Source of the DNA: Methylophilus medardicus
GTDB lineage: Bacteria > Pseudomonadota > Gammaproteobacteria > Burkholderiales > Methylophilaceae
DNA: 64,000 bases
Assembly: GCF_006363955.1 (NCBI RefSeq)
Contig: NZ_CP040948.1
Coordinates: forward strand, 1,488,001-1,552,000
Direction of reading: 5' to 3'
The position numbers were made by a program, and so were the translations under genes. The notes beneath the pieces are model-generated. The model searched no databases. It was not told the DNA's origin and saw nothing but the letters and a program-made list of their open reading frames with translations. This document shows positions 32,883 through 42,504 of the stretch, piece after piece. Position 1 is the stretch's first letter. Every line of letters begins with the position of its first letter.

Positions 32883-33584
32883 TTAATGAGAATGCGGATG
32901 CTCACCCCGATGAATATCACGGATCAAATTAAGCGTGACTACCAGCAAAAGTAGTGAAATTAGTATAGATAAGATCGGATCGATAGTCATCCAGCCGGTG
33001 AAATAGATGACCACACCCGCCAGCACTGCCGTGACAGAGCCAAGTAAATCGCCCATGACATGTAAAAATGCAGCGCGATGGTTCAAACTCGCATCCCCAC
33101 CATGGTGATGGTGTTGATGATGCATGTGCTTGGCAACAAACAGGTTAATCAACAAACCGGCGAGCGCGATCACACTGACATAGCCGCCCGCCACCGGCAG
33201 CGGGTGATGCAGTCTGTTTATGGCCTCGACCACAATCCAAATGGTCACCAACAGCATGGTGAATGCGTTAATCATAGAGACCATGCGCTCCGTTTGCGCT
33301 GAGGCAGGGTGGCCGGTACGCGCGCGATGGGCCGCCCACATGGCTAATCCGAGCGCCAACACGTCAAACAACATATGCCAAGCATCACTCAGCAGCGCCA
33401 GTGATTGCGTCCATATGCCACCGACAAACTCAATGACCGTAAAGAGTGCAATTGCCAAAAAAGGAATCCAAAACGGATTATCTGGCGTAGGCGCTGCGTG
33501 CCCCGCGTCGTCGTGGGTGTGGTCGCAATGGGTACCATGGTGGTCTGCGTGGGAATGCGCTGCATCTTTATGACTAGGTTTCAT
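32883..33584 (-). CDS. Cation diffusion facilitator family transporter (short, His-rich)
   Basis: This 233-residue inner-membrane protein is a CDF-type transporter, which exports divalent metals such as Zn or Co against proton influx. The metal-site motif SDAWHMLFDVLALG is present in one membrane helix and HVMGDLLGSVTAVL in another, with six predicted membrane segments. The N-terminus (HSHADHHGTHCDHTHDD) and an internal loop (HMHHQHHHH) are rich in His. It ends soon after the last helix and lacks the cytoplasmic dimerisation domain of typical 300-residue CDF proteins. This short form is known in some bacteria. The gene is divergent from rlmJ. Confidence 0.88.
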   Translation of the reverse strand: MKPSHKDAAHSHADHHGTHCDHTHDDAGHAAPTPDNPFWIPFLAIALFTVIEFVGGIWTQSLALLSDAWHMLFDVLALGLAMWAAHRARTGHPASAQTERMVSMINAFTMLLVTIWIVVEAINRLHHPLPVAGGYVSVIALAGLLINLFVAKHMHHQHHHHGGDASLNHRAAFLHVMGDLLGSVTAVLAGVVIYFTGWMTIDPILSILISLLLLVVTLNLIRDIHRGEHPHSH

Positions 33585-33693
33585 GCAAGTATGCTAATGC
33601 AAGTTGCCCGCTTTTAACAATAGCGACACAGCAATTGACGCCCGCAATCCCAATATTTGTCGCTTATAATAATGGCTTATCGAGAGTATAAGC

Positions 33694-34530
33694 ATGTTAA
33701 GTTACCGTCACGCCTTTCACGCCGGCAATCACGCCGATGTTTTAAAACATTGGATATATAGCCTAGTGCTAGATTATTTTAAGCAAAAAGACAAACCCTA
33801 TTGGGTGGTTGATACGCATGCTGGTGCCGGACTTTATCGACTGGATAGCACGATTGCCAATAAAACCGCCGAGTATGTGCATGGGATACAGCGTTTACAG
33901 CACAGCCAACCACCTGCAGTCTTTGCCAGTTATTTAACGGCAGTCACCAGCGCTGGCAACGGCCTGCAACAGGTATACCCCGGTTCTCCGTGCATCGCAA
34001 ATCAGTTTTTAAACGCCAGCGACAAATTACGCTTGTTTGAGCTACATCCGGCTGATGCAGTGTTACTGGAGCAACAATTTGCAACGCAGAAAAGACAGGT
34101 CACAATTCAGCAGAAAGATGGTTTTGAAGGCATTAAGGCTTGCCTGCCTCCGCCAACCAAACGCGGCATTGTGCTCATCGACCCTCCCTATGAAGTCAAA
34201 GAAGATTATCAACGTGTGGTTGACTGTATCAAAGACAGCTTAAAAAGATTTGCAACAGGCACCTATTTAATCTGGTATCCGCGCTTGCAGCGGCCTGAAC
34301 CACAATACATGATAGACAGGCTACGCCAGTTGGGGACTGACTATTTGCATGTCAGCTTGGATGTACAGCAACCAGCGGCGGACGGCTTTGGCATGCATGG
34401 TAGCGGCATGTGGATCATTAATCCACCGTGGACATTGCGTGCGTCAATTGAGCCTCACTTGGGCTGGCTGGCGAATACGCTGGCACAGGATGCAAGTGCA
34501 CATGCCGGCTGTGAGGGCCAGCAGCGCTAA
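33694..34530 (+). CDS. rlmJ: 23S rRNA (adenine-2030-N6)-methyltransferase RlmJ
   Basis: RlmJ methylates A2030 of 23S rRNA. The 278-residue product begins MLSYRHAFHAGNHADVLKH, the family's signature start, then VVDTHAGAGLYRL for SAM binding and GIVLIDPPYEVKEDYQRVV with the DPPY catalytic motif of N6-adenine methyltransferases. Length matches E. coli RlmJ (280). The gene is a single unit that ends 4 bp from the convergent DUF2914 gene. Confidence 0.95.
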   Translation: MLSYRHAFHAGNHADVLKHWIYSLVLDYFKQKDKPYWVVDTHAGAGLYRLDSTIANKTAEYVHGIQRLQHSQPPAVFASYLTAVTSAGNGLQQVYPGSPCIANQFLNASDKLRLFELHPADAVLLEQQFATQKRQVTIQQKDGFEGIKACLPPPTKRGIVLIDPPYEVKEDYQRVVDCIKDSLKRFATGTYLIWYPRLQRPEPQYMIDRLRQLGTDYLHVSLDVQQPAADGFGMHGSGMWIINPPWTLRASIEPHLGWLANTLAQDASAHAGCEGQQR

Positions 34531-34534
34531 AAAA

Positions 34535-35653
34535 TTAATACCTGATGCGCGTACGCGGCTTGTGATTTGGGGGGGCGCCAAGCGAAACGGTAAAAGGATG
34601 CACGGTGATGGTTTGCCGCGTCGCAGTTTGGATACGCACGCGCCACTCCCCCGCCGTCAGATTGGTTTTGTAGGTATACCCGCGATAGCCGCTGTCACGC
34701 CCGCCCGCTAACGAAAAGCCCGGGGTTGAGACACTCACCCACTCGCCGCGCACCCGCTGCTGCCAATCGTGCAATAGCTGCGTATGCAGGCCTTGAGGTG
34801 CAAACACCGCCGAAAAACACACTAAGCGCTGACCGGGTTGCAGATAGAAATGGTCACTATTCACCCGCCAAAACTGCCACCAAGGCGATTTATCGACGGT
34901 CATCCAATACCCTTCCGGAGACTTTTCGAGATCATAGGCCACCACCACGGCCTGCTTGACCAGCGGCACAGGCGGAATCATATCGGCACGATAAGCCACC
35001 ATAAGTAAACCAGCAATCACCCATACTGGCCAAATACGTCCAGCATGCTGAGGGGCTTTCTGATACAACAGGTAAGTGACCGTGGCGCCCAACAATGTGC
35101 TCAAATAGAACCAAGCTGCATGCACACTACCGAGCAAAAATGGAAACGCAAAATTACTCCATAAAATGGTACATAACCCAAACATACTCCAGCACAAACT
35201 CAAGCGGCGATATTCCCCCTCCATAAACTCGTTCGCCACTAACAAAATGCCTAAAATCAGTGTCACCACCCACGCTAGGCCATAACTCGAACTTTTAAAA
35301 TAAAGAATAAACAAGGCACTGAGCAAACTACCGAACAGAAACTGCAATATCCAATAGGGCCAATCTTGCACCGGCCAGTTGGAAACTCTTTTTTGTAACC
35401 ACGCCCAGCGCAGCAAGCGTTCCCCCATCCGACGCATGGCAGAAGAAGGCGCTGCCAGTTGATGCATCAAGAAAGCGGCTACCAGCAGATACAGCGCAAA
35501 AATAGCCATGTCAGATAAGTTCACCTTTTTGCCTATGGTCATGGCATCCCAGATAAATCCGCCTACAAAAAAAGAAATCGGCAACAGCATGCGACTGCGC
35601 GCCAGCCAACGTGCGCGTTTTGAAGGATTTTCAGGGTTTGTGGCAGAGTCCAT
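34535..35653 (-). CDS. DUF2914-domain inner-membrane protein
   Basis: This 372-residue protein has about seven to eight hydrophobic segments in residues 20-225. A soluble C-terminal domain follows, in which LVCFSAVFAPQGLHTQLLHD, GGRDSGYRGYTYKTNL and GEWRVRIQTATRQTI resemble the DUF2914 domain. That domain is often fused to membrane or peptidoglycan-related parts and has no assigned function. The soluble domain probably faces the periplasm. The gene is convergent with rlmJ and divergent from the rpfC-like kinase gene with a 221-bp gap. Confidence 0.75.
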   Translation of the reverse strand: MDSATNPENPSKRARWLARSRMLLPISFFVGGFIWDAMTIGKKVNLSDMAIFALYLLVAAFLMHQLAAPSSAMRRMGERLLRWAWLQKRVSNWPVQDWPYWILQFLFGSLLSALFILYFKSSSYGLAWVVTLILGILLVANEFMEGEYRRLSLCWSMFGLCTILWSNFAFPFLLGSVHAAWFYLSTLLGATVTYLLYQKAPQHAGRIWPVWVIAGLLMVAYRADMIPPVPLVKQAVVVAYDLEKSPEGYWMTVDKSPWWQFWRVNSDHFYLQPGQRLVCFSAVFAPQGLHTQLLHDWQQRVRGEWVSVSTPGFSLAGGRDSGYRGYTYKTNLTAGEWRVRIQTATRQTITVHPFTVSLGAPPNHKPRTRIRY

Positions 35654-35874
35654 AGCGGTAAATCATTGAAATAATCAGAATCGTCACATTTTTATCACAG
35701 ATGCAGCCTGACCGACGATTATTTTAAGAGGGGAATGGCAAACTTTCTTTGATTATCAAATGGAGCCTGCTAAAATTTAAGTTATCTTAAGAAAAGTCCG
35801 ATAACTATCAATATAGGTAAGATTTCCTTTGCGCAAATGTTCCACACAGGCTTAACCCTCACTCACTGATCAGC

Positions 35875-38109
35875 ATGCGAGCATTCGTCAGACAATTAAA
35901 ACAGAAAGTGACCGACATCAAGTCCATCAGTTATGAAACTGAGCAGGCTTTAATTCGCGTTGTTTTCGTTAGTTTTATTGCGCTTTACTTGCTAGTGAAT
36001 CACAGCAGCTATGAGCCCGTCCTACTCTGCCTGATTTATTTGTGTTTTGCTTTTTTGATGCTGCACAATATTTTGCAGCAGCCGCAAAAAAATGAAAAAC
36101 GCCAGTGGACAGCGATGATCATGGACATTACAGCCACCTCGCTTGAGCAGATGATTTCAGGCGCCATGGCGGGTGTATTTATCGGTATTTATTTGTGGCT
36201 GATCATTGGCTATGGTTTACGTTATGGCACAAAGTTTTTTAAAGGCTGCTATATCTTCAGCCTAATCGGTTTTAGTATCACCTTATACCTGAATCCTTAC
36301 TGGAATCAGCATCAACACTTGGCCTATGGCTTTTTGCTGACCTTGTTATTAATTCCGCCCCATGCATTGCGCCTACTCGTCAGGTTAGAAAAAGCCACCG
36401 AAGAGGCGGGGCAAGCCAACGAGGCCAAAACCAACTTTCTGTCCAACATCAGTCATGAAATGCGTACGCCTCTCAACGGTATTATCGGCGCGAGCGAGCT
36501 GATGGCTCAAACCAAACTTGACAGCAAGCAAACCGAACTCTTGAAAATGGTCGGCAATTCTGCCTCTAGCCTGAAAAAACTCATTAACGATGTGCTAGAT
36601 ATCAGCAAAATTGAAAAAGGCAAAGTCGAGCTTGAAGAGATTACGTTTTTCATGCCTGACCTCATTCAGCGCTTACAGCTGATGTTTCAAATTGAAGTTG
36701 AACGAAAACAGTTATGGCTGAGATTTCACCTAGATCCATTGGTGGAGCGCCACTACATTGGCAGCATGCATCACCTTGAGCAAATCCTAACCAATCTGGT
36801 CGCCAATGCGATTAAATTTACCCAACATGGCGGCGTAGATGTCGTGGTCAGCTTAATTCAAAGCAATGCAGATAAAAATACGCTCAATTTTAGTATTCGA
36901 GATACCGGGATTGGCATTCAGCATGCGGTGTTGCCACTGATATTTGACAGTTTTACACAAGCAGACAGCAGCATCACCAGACGCTATGGTGGCACCGGCC
37001 TCGGCACCTCGATTGCAAAACAATTAGTGGAGGTGATGGGTGGCAAAATCAGCGTGACCAGTCAAGAAAACGTTGGAACCACCTTTGTAGTCACCCTGCC
37101 CCTGACGCCCACCGCGGCGTTGCTACAACCTACGCCGAGTGACATTAATTTAGACAACCAGTCTAACGTGGTGCCTTTGAGCAGTCACACCCGATTCCGC
37201 AAGAAAATTCGCGTGCTGATTGCCGACGATAACATGGTCAACCGCTTGATTCTAAACGAAACACTACAAAAAATGCACTGCGTGGTGAAAGCGGTCGATC
37301 ATGGCGATGCTGCGCTAGATGCGCTGGAACATCATCAGTTTGATCTGATGATTCTAGACTACAACATGCCAGAAATGAATGGGCTGGAAGTCTTTAATAT
37401 CTACCATGCTTTGCCCGGGAGTAAACCGCTCAGAACGGTGATCTTGACTGCAGATGCGACCAAAACGACCCAAGAGCGTTGTTTACGCGCTGGCGTCTAT
37501 CAAGTGTTAACAAAACCGGTACTGTCACGGCAAATTCAACACTTGATTCAAGCGATTGCAGGCACGCTGGATACCGAGCATTTAGCCCAAGCAAGCCTCA
37601 GGCAGTCGAAGGCAGCGCTCACGACGCAAGACAACATTGACCTCTCTGCCTTTGAAAGCACCAGCGCAGAGGAGGCATTTTCTGTGCCTGGCACAGCGGC
37701 GCCTTTGCCAACAAAAAACATCCGAAACATCGTACCCATTGCTGAGCCTTTGATTGACCAAGATCGCATGGCGCACTTATTAAAGCTGGGTGGTAGCGAG
37801 GCCTTCCTGCATAAACTGATCACCGAGTTCATCGAGTCGACGGATGACCTCATGCGCAGACTGGCACCTACCTGTCTGGATTTGAACTTTGCGCAAACAC
37901 ACAAACTGGCGCATGAGTTGGCTGGGGAATCAGCCAATATGGGCTTGATTCCTCTGAGCAAACTCAGTCGCCGTTTATTGGGTTTGAGCATGGAGGATGC
38001 CCAGACTATTTCTGGCCTGTATCAAGATGTGGCTGATTGCTACGAAGAGACGCGTGCGCAGTTGCAACAACAGCGTAGCAAACTCTCATCCAAGCATTTA
38101 CATAAATAG
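35875..38109 (+). CDS. rpfC: RpfC-type hybrid sensor histidine kinase
   Basis: RpfC senses the diffusible signal factor (DSF) and passes phosphate to a response regulator, usually RpfG. The 744-residue product has about five membrane segments in residues 20-170. The phosphoacceptor region follows, SNISHEMRTPLNGI with His194. After it comes an ATPase domain (NLVANAIKFT, RDTGIGI, YGGTGLGTSIAKQ). A receiver domain has Asp495 in LMILDYNMPEMNG, and the HPt domain has His680 in LAHELAGESANMGL. This order is that of RpfC. The HPt motif has an Ala where a Lys usually follows the His by three positions. rpfF is convergent 24 bp away. I see no RpfG in the window. Confidence 0.9.
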   Translation: MRAFVRQLKQKVTDIKSISYETEQALIRVVFVSFIALYLLVNHSSYEPVLLCLIYLCFAFLMLHNILQQPQKNEKRQWTAMIMDITATSLEQMISGAMAGVFIGIYLWLIIGYGLRYGTKFFKGCYIFSLIGFSITLYLNPYWNQHQHLAYGFLLTLLLIPPHALRLLVRLEKATEEAGQANEAKTNFLSNISHEMRTPLNGIIGASELMAQTKLDSKQTELLKMVGNSASSLKKLINDVLDISKIEKGKVELEEITFFMPDLIQRLQLMFQIEVERKQLWLRFHLDPLVERHYIGSMHHLEQILTNLVANAIKFTQHGGVDVVVSLIQSNADKNTLNFSIRDTGIGIQHAVLPLIFDSFTQADSSITRRYGGTGLGTSIAKQLVEVMGGKISVTSQENVGTTFVVTLPLTPTAALLQPTPSDINLDNQSNVVPLSSHTRFRKKIRVLIADDNMVNRLILNETLQKMHCVVKAVDHGDAALDALEHHQFDLMILDYNMPEMNGLEVFNIYHALPGSKPLRTVILTADATKTTQERCLRAGVYQVLTKPVLSRQIQHLIQAIAGTLDTEHLAQASLRQSKAALTTQDNIDLSAFESTSAEEAFSVPGTAAPLPTKNIRNIVPIAEPLIDQDRMAHLLKLGGSEAFLHKLITEFIESTDDLMRRLAPTCLDLNFAQTHKLAHELAGESANMGLIPLSKLSRRLLGLSMEDAQTISGLYQDVADCYEETRAQLQQQRSKLSSKHLHK

Positions 38110-38133
38110 TCAGGCACGCTCCGTCACTCCGCA

Positions 38134-39105
38134 CTACTGGTTCACCGCAAAACTCTGCTGGGCCGCTTGCAATTCTGATGACTCATCCATCTTAGCCTCA
38201 TCCACCGTGGCCGTATCGGGAAACAAGCGCGACTGCGCGCGATAAAAACGATCCATCACCTTAAGATCGCGTTCAGATAAACGCAAAGCATTTTCGACCC
38301 ACACCTGTACGATGTCCTTAAGTTCGTCGTAGGTAAGCGGATTTATTCTGGACTTGGCTTTTTGCGCAGATAAAAAGCCCTCCGCACGTTTGTTATTTTT
38401 GTGTATGAAGTCGTGTACCGCTTGCTCACCTTCGCCTTCTTCCACCACCATATCAATCAAGCCCATTTCCAAGCATTGCGTTGCGGTATAACGCTCGCAA
38501 CCTAAGATCATCTTGTCAGCGATCGCTAGGCCCGCTTTGCGTGCGATAAAGCTATAGGCCCCCATGCCCGGAATCATGTTGAAAAATAATTCAGGAAAAC
38601 AAAATACGGCCTGTTTCTCAGCAATTAATACATCACTGGTCATGGCGGCTTCAATACCAGCGCCCAGCACTTCTCCTTGCAACAACGAAATTTTAGTCAC
38701 GTGCTCAAGTTCGAAGCGAAAAGCTCGCTGCGCCACAACATCAATACTCAACTTTGCATAAGCTTCAAGTTGCGCCCTATCTTGCTGACGAATGGCAGCT
38801 GCCATTTTTTGTAAATCGCCGCCCATGTTGAAATAGCCGGGAGTGGCTGAAGCAAACACCGAATAGCGAATCGGGACGATGTTGTCTTGCTCAACATGCA
38901 CATAGCCCCCACTGCGCTGAATATCCGCATGGTGTTGATATAAGTGTTTAAGTAAATCATGGTTGATGCAGGGAATGCGATTCGGCTGATGGATGTAACT
39001 CCATAGGGCCTGCTGCGTTGCATCAAAACGGCAAAAAACCTGACCGTAATCATGCGCCAATAAACGTTGTTGATAGTTAACCAAGCCTTGTTCAAACGGT
39101 TTCAT
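38134..39105 (-). CDS. rpfF: DSF synthase RpfF (crotonase fold)
   Basis: RpfF makes cis-2-unsaturated fatty-acid signals (DSF or BDSF) from acyl-ACP by combined dehydratase and thioesterase activity. The roughly 323-residue product is a crotonase-fold protein with RYSVFASATPGYFNMGGDLQ, then HVTKISLLQGEVLGAGIEAA and FPELFFNMIPGMGAYSFIAR. These segments contain the two conserved glutamates of the active site (GE and PE). It is longer than enoyl-CoA hydratases and has the RpfF-type N-terminal extension. I set the start at 39105 because AAGGAG lies six bases before that ATG; an in-frame ATG exists 18 bases upstream. It is convergent with the rpfC-like kinase gene. Confidence 0.88.
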   Translation of the reverse strand: MKPFEQGLVNYQQRLLAHDYGQVFCRFDATQQALWSYIHQPNRIPCINHDLLKHLYQHHADIQRSGGYVHVEQDNIVPIRYSVFASATPGYFNMGGDLQKMAAAIRQQDRAQLEAYAKLSIDVVAQRAFRFELEHVTKISLLQGEVLGAGIEAAMTSDVLIAEKQAVFCFPELFFNMIPGMGAYSFIARKAGLAIADKMILGCERYTATQCLEMGLIDMVVEEGEGEQAVHDFIHKNNKRAEGFLSAQKAKSRINPLTYDELKDIVQVWVENALRLSERDLKVMDRFYRAQSRLFPDTATVDEAKMDESSELQAAQQSFAVNQ

Positions 39106-39268
39106 GCGCTTCTCCTTGGGCATTAAAAAATCTGTTGATGTTCATCAGAGGGATGACGATTTTATGCATCGCTGCATAGACGTCAGCCAATACATCATAA
39201 TCAAAACAGATGTGTGCCGTACGGACGAGCCTCAGGTTTTACAGTTGCAAGGATATGTGCGATCAAAA

Positions 39269-39298
39269 ACATAAAGGGGGCAAGCGCCCCCTTTATGT
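39269..39298. terminator. Bidirectional terminator between acnB and rpfF
   Basis: ACATAAAGGGGGC (39269-39281) pairs perfectly with GCCCCCTTTATGT (39286-39298) around a four-base loop. T-rich DNA lies on the acnB side. It ends the acnB transcript 20 bp after the stop codon. Confidence 0.92.
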
Positions 39299-39318
39299 TT
39301 TGCTTAGATCAACAACGT

Positions 39319-41898
39319 TTAGGCTGTTTCTTGAATCGGAATAATTTTTTTCACATTTTCTAATGAGTGCGCATACTGACTCATTTGATTGAAATTGAGA
39401 TATTTGTAAATTTCTGCCGTATTGGTGAGTTTGCTCCCCAAGGTATCTAGATACTCTTGCACGGATGGCATGCGACCCAACTTGGCACAGACCGCGGCCA
39501 ATTCGGCAGAACCCAAGTACACACGCGCATCTTTGCCCATCCGGTTGTCAAAGTTACGGGTTGAAGTTGAGAATACCGTGGCTTTGTCGGCGACACGCGC
39601 CTGATTACCCATACACAAGGAGCAGCCTGGCACCTCGGTACGTGCGCCTGCCACACCAAAGGTCGAATACACGCCTTCAGCGCGCAATTGCGCTTCATCC
39701 ATACGGGTGGGTGGTGCGATCCACAATCGTGTCGGGAGCCCGCCTGCGCCTTCCAACACCTTTCCAGCGGCGCGATAATGGCCAATATTGGTCATGCAAC
39801 TACCAATAAAGACTTCGTCGATTTTGTCGCCCACCACGGCGGTTAACGGCTTGATATCATCGGGATCATTCGGGCACGCAACCAGCGGCTCCTTAATCTC
39901 ATTCAGATCAATTTCAATCACATGCGCATACTCGGCATCCGCATCTGGTTGCAACAGCTCAGGTTTTTCCAGCCAGGCTTTCATGCTAGCGATGCGGCGC
40001 TCTAAGGTACGCGCATCCGCATAGCCGTTTTCAATCATATTCTGCATCAACACGATGTTCGAGTTTAAAAACTCGATCACAGGCTCTTTATTGAGCAGCA
40101 CGGTACAGCCGTTGGCTGAGCGTTCCGCGGAGGCATCGGCCAGCTCAAACGCTTGTTCCACTTTTAAATCAGGCAATCCTTCGATTTCAAGCACGCGACC
40201 GTTAAACACATTCTTTTTGCCTTGTTTGCCGACGGTCAATGTGCCTTCTTGGATCGCTGCATACGGGATCGCATTCACCAAATCACGCAAGGTAATGCCG
40301 GGTTGCATTTCTCCTTTAAAGCGGACCAGCACTGACTCCGGCATATCTAACGGCATGGCCCCGGTGGCTGCAGCAAATGCCACCAAGCCCGAACCCGCCG
40401 GAAAACTGATGCCAATTGGAAAACGCGTATGCGAATCGCCGCCCGTGCCTACGGTATCAGGCAGAATCAAACGGTTTAACCACGAGTGGATCACGCCATC
40501 GCCGGCGCGTAAACTCACGCCGCCACGGCTCGACATAAACTCAGGCAACTCGTGTTGTAATTTGATATCCACAGGTTTGGGATAAGCAGCGGTATGACAA
40601 AAACTCTGCATCACTAAATCAGCGCTAAAACCAAGGCAAGCCAGCTCTTTCAACTCATCACGCGTCATGCCGCCAGTGGTATCTTGAGAGCCAACCGTCG
40701 TTGCTTTCGGTTCGCAATAAGTGCCCGGGCGCACACCGACACCCTCAGGTAAGCCACAGGCGCGACCCACCATTTTTTGCGCCAACGTGTAGCCTTTGCC
40801 GGTATCTTTGGCTGGCACAGCTTGGATAAATACGTCAGTCTCAGCCAGACCAAGCGCTTTGCGCGCATTCGATGTCAGACCCCGACCGATGATTAATGGA
40901 ATACGGCCACCAGCGCGCACTTCATCCGCCAGCGTGATGGGGTTCATTTCAAAGGTGGCTAATAGCGCACCCGCCTCTGACAACACCTGGCCTTCATAGG
41001 GTTTGATAATAATGACGTCACCCGTGTTCAACTTGGAGACATCACACTGAATGGGGAGGGCCCCAGAATCTTCAGCCGTATTAAAGAAAATGGGGGCAAT
41101 TTTATTGCCAATCACCACCCCGCCGGTACGTTTGTTAGGAATAAAAGGTATGTCATCGCCCATCCACCACTGCACAGAATTGATGGCCGACTTACGAGAA
41201 GAGCCAGTACCTACCACATCCCCCACATACGCCAGTGGCAACCCCTTTTGCTTCAATTGCTCTATGACGGACAAACCATCAGGCATGCGATTGACCAGCA
41301 TGGCTTTGGCATGCAATGGGATATCTGGACGGCTCCAAGCATCTTGTGCCGGACTCAAATCATCGGTATTGGTTTCGCCCTCGAGCTTAAATACAACGAC
41401 TTTGATCTCATCTTTTAAGGCAGGTTTAGTGGTAAACCATTCGGCATTGGCCCAAGACGTCATCAACGTCTTAGCATGCGGATTGCCTGCTTTCATTTTG
41501 GCATCCACATCATGAAAGGCATCAAACATCAAAATCGTTGTGGATAGTGCTTTCACCGCGTGCGCAGCCATCGGGCCATCTAATAAGGCAACCAATGCCT
41601 GCACATTGTAGCCACCAAGCATGGTGCCCAATAATTCAACTGCTTTTTCAGCGTTGAGCAATGGCGAAGTTGCCAAGCCATTGGCAACATCGGCCAAAAA
41701 TGCGGCCTTCACATAAGCTGCTTGATCTACGCCAGCCGGAATACGGTTTTCTAGCAGATTCAGTAATAAAGCTTCTTCACCAGCGGGTGGGGATTTTAGC
41801 AAAGTCACCAAGGCGGCGACTTGTTCCGCATTCAGCGGTAATGGAGGTAAGTTTTGCGCAGCGCGCTCTTTCACGTGGGTGTCGTATGCTTGTAACAT
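39319..41898 (-). CDS. acnB: Aconitate hydratase B / 2-methylisocitrate dehydratase
   Basis: AcnB interconverts citrate and isocitrate and also hydrates 2-methyl-cis-aconitate to 2-methylisocitrate. The second activity completes the methylcitrate cycle when PrpD rather than AcnD/PrpF is used, as here. The 859-residue product has the AcnB-specific N-terminal helical and swivel domains, starting [39 protein letters not shown] lies in the catalytic core, and the iron-sulfur cysteines are in [11 protein letters not shown] and [10 protein letters not shown] near the end. The frame is open 18 codons further upstream. The start at 41898 fits the usual AcnB N-terminus. It is a single gene, with its own terminator and a 181-bp leader. 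Confidence 0.96.
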   Translation of the reverse strand: MLQAYDTHVKERAAQNLPPLPLNAEQVAALVTLLKSPPAGEEALLLNLLENRIPAGVDQAAYVKAAFLADVANGLATSPLLNAEKAVELLGTMLGGYNVQALVALLDGPMAAHAVKALSTTILMFDAFHDVDAKMKAGNPHAKTLMTSWANAEWFTTKPALKDEIKVVVFKLEGETNTDDLSPAQDAWSRPDIPLHAKAMLVNRMPDGLSVIEQLKQKGLPLAYVGDVVGTGSSRKSAINSVQWWMGDDIPFIPNKRTGGVVIGNKIAPIFFNTAEDSGALPIQCDVSKLNTGDVIIIKPYEGQVLSEAGALLATFEMNPITLADEVRAGGRIPLIIGRGLTSNARKALGLAETDVFIQAVPAKDTGKGYTLAQKMVGRACGLPEGVGVRPGTYCEPKATTVGSQDTTGGMTRDELKELACLGFSADLVMQSFCHTAAYPKPVDIKLQHELPEFMSSRGGVSLRAGDGVIHSWLNRLILPDTVGTGGDSHTRFPIGISFPAGSGLVAFAAATGAMPLDMPESVLVRFKGEMQPGITLRDLVNAIPYAAIQEGTLTVGKQGKKNVFNGRVLEIEGLPDLKVEQAFELADASAERSANGCTVLLNKEPVIEFLNSNIVLMQNMIENGYADARTLERRIASMKAWLEKPELLQPDADAEYAHVIEIDLNEIKEPLVACPNDPDDIKPLTAVVGDKIDEVFIGSCMTNIGHYRAAGKVLEGAGGLPTRLWIAPPTRMDEAQLRAEGVYSTFGVAGARTEVPGCSLCMGNQARVADKATVFSTSTRNFDNRMGKDARVYLGSAELAAVCAKLGRMPSVQEYLDTLGSKLTNTAEIYKYLNFNQMSQYAHSLENVKKIIPIQETA

Positions 41899-42079
41899 GA
41901 TGTAGGCTCTATCAATAAAACAAAAAACGGGGAATGGGTCGGTGTTAAACACTGACCGCGAGGATTTCTTCTCGCTTGATTATAATGCAGTCCACGCAGC
42001 AGAATGTTAAATGCTTGTAACATTCCGGCAATTGATCAAAATGACAGCCGCCCACAGCAACAAAACAACATGGTTTGCG

Positions 42080-42412
42080 CTAGCGCGTACTGTCTCCATA
42101 TAACGATTTGGCAAATGGGGTACTGCAACTTTTACCGTATGCAGACGATTCCCATTTGTCTAGCAATTCTTTTTGATAGCCTTTGCCATGTTGTTTTTCT
42201 AAGTAGGCTCTTACCTCAAACACATCGGCAAAGCCGTTGTGATCACTATCCATTAAGGCCACTTGATCTTCCACTGATGGCCCGCTATAAAGGCCATTAC
42301 GGTCCGTAAAATATTCGAGTGCTGACTCGGCTTGCACAGACAGACTCAGCCCCAATATCAGCCAGCCTAGGGCTGCTGAGATTCCCATTGTCCAACGATT
42401 CATTTTTATCAT
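42080..42412 (-). CDS. Small secreted EF-hand protein
   Basis: The 110-residue product has an N-terminal signal peptide (ISAALGWLILGLSLSVQA) and one EF-hand-type calcium loop, MDSDHNGFADVFEVRAYLE, in which D-x-D-x-N-G-x-x-D is clear. The rest is short and has two helices around it. Single EF-hand periplasmic proteins occur widely in proteobacteria with unknown roles, sometimes linked to lanthanide or calcium handling. Here the neighbours are acnB and fumarase, which give no clue. ATG at 42412 or at 42403 could serve as start. Confidence 0.75.
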   Translation of the reverse strand: MIKMNRWTMGISAALGWLILGLSLSVQAESALEYFTDRNGLYSGPSVEDQVALMDSDHNGFADVFEVRAYLEKQHGKGYQKELLDKWESSAYGKSCSTPFAKSLYGDSTR

Positions 42413-42504
42413 ACCCGCTCCATGTTTACGCTTAGTAGTATGACGTATCTTTGATCAATTTGTATCCCGCCTCTGTGATCAGGCTCACATTGCAGACCGG
42501 TGAT

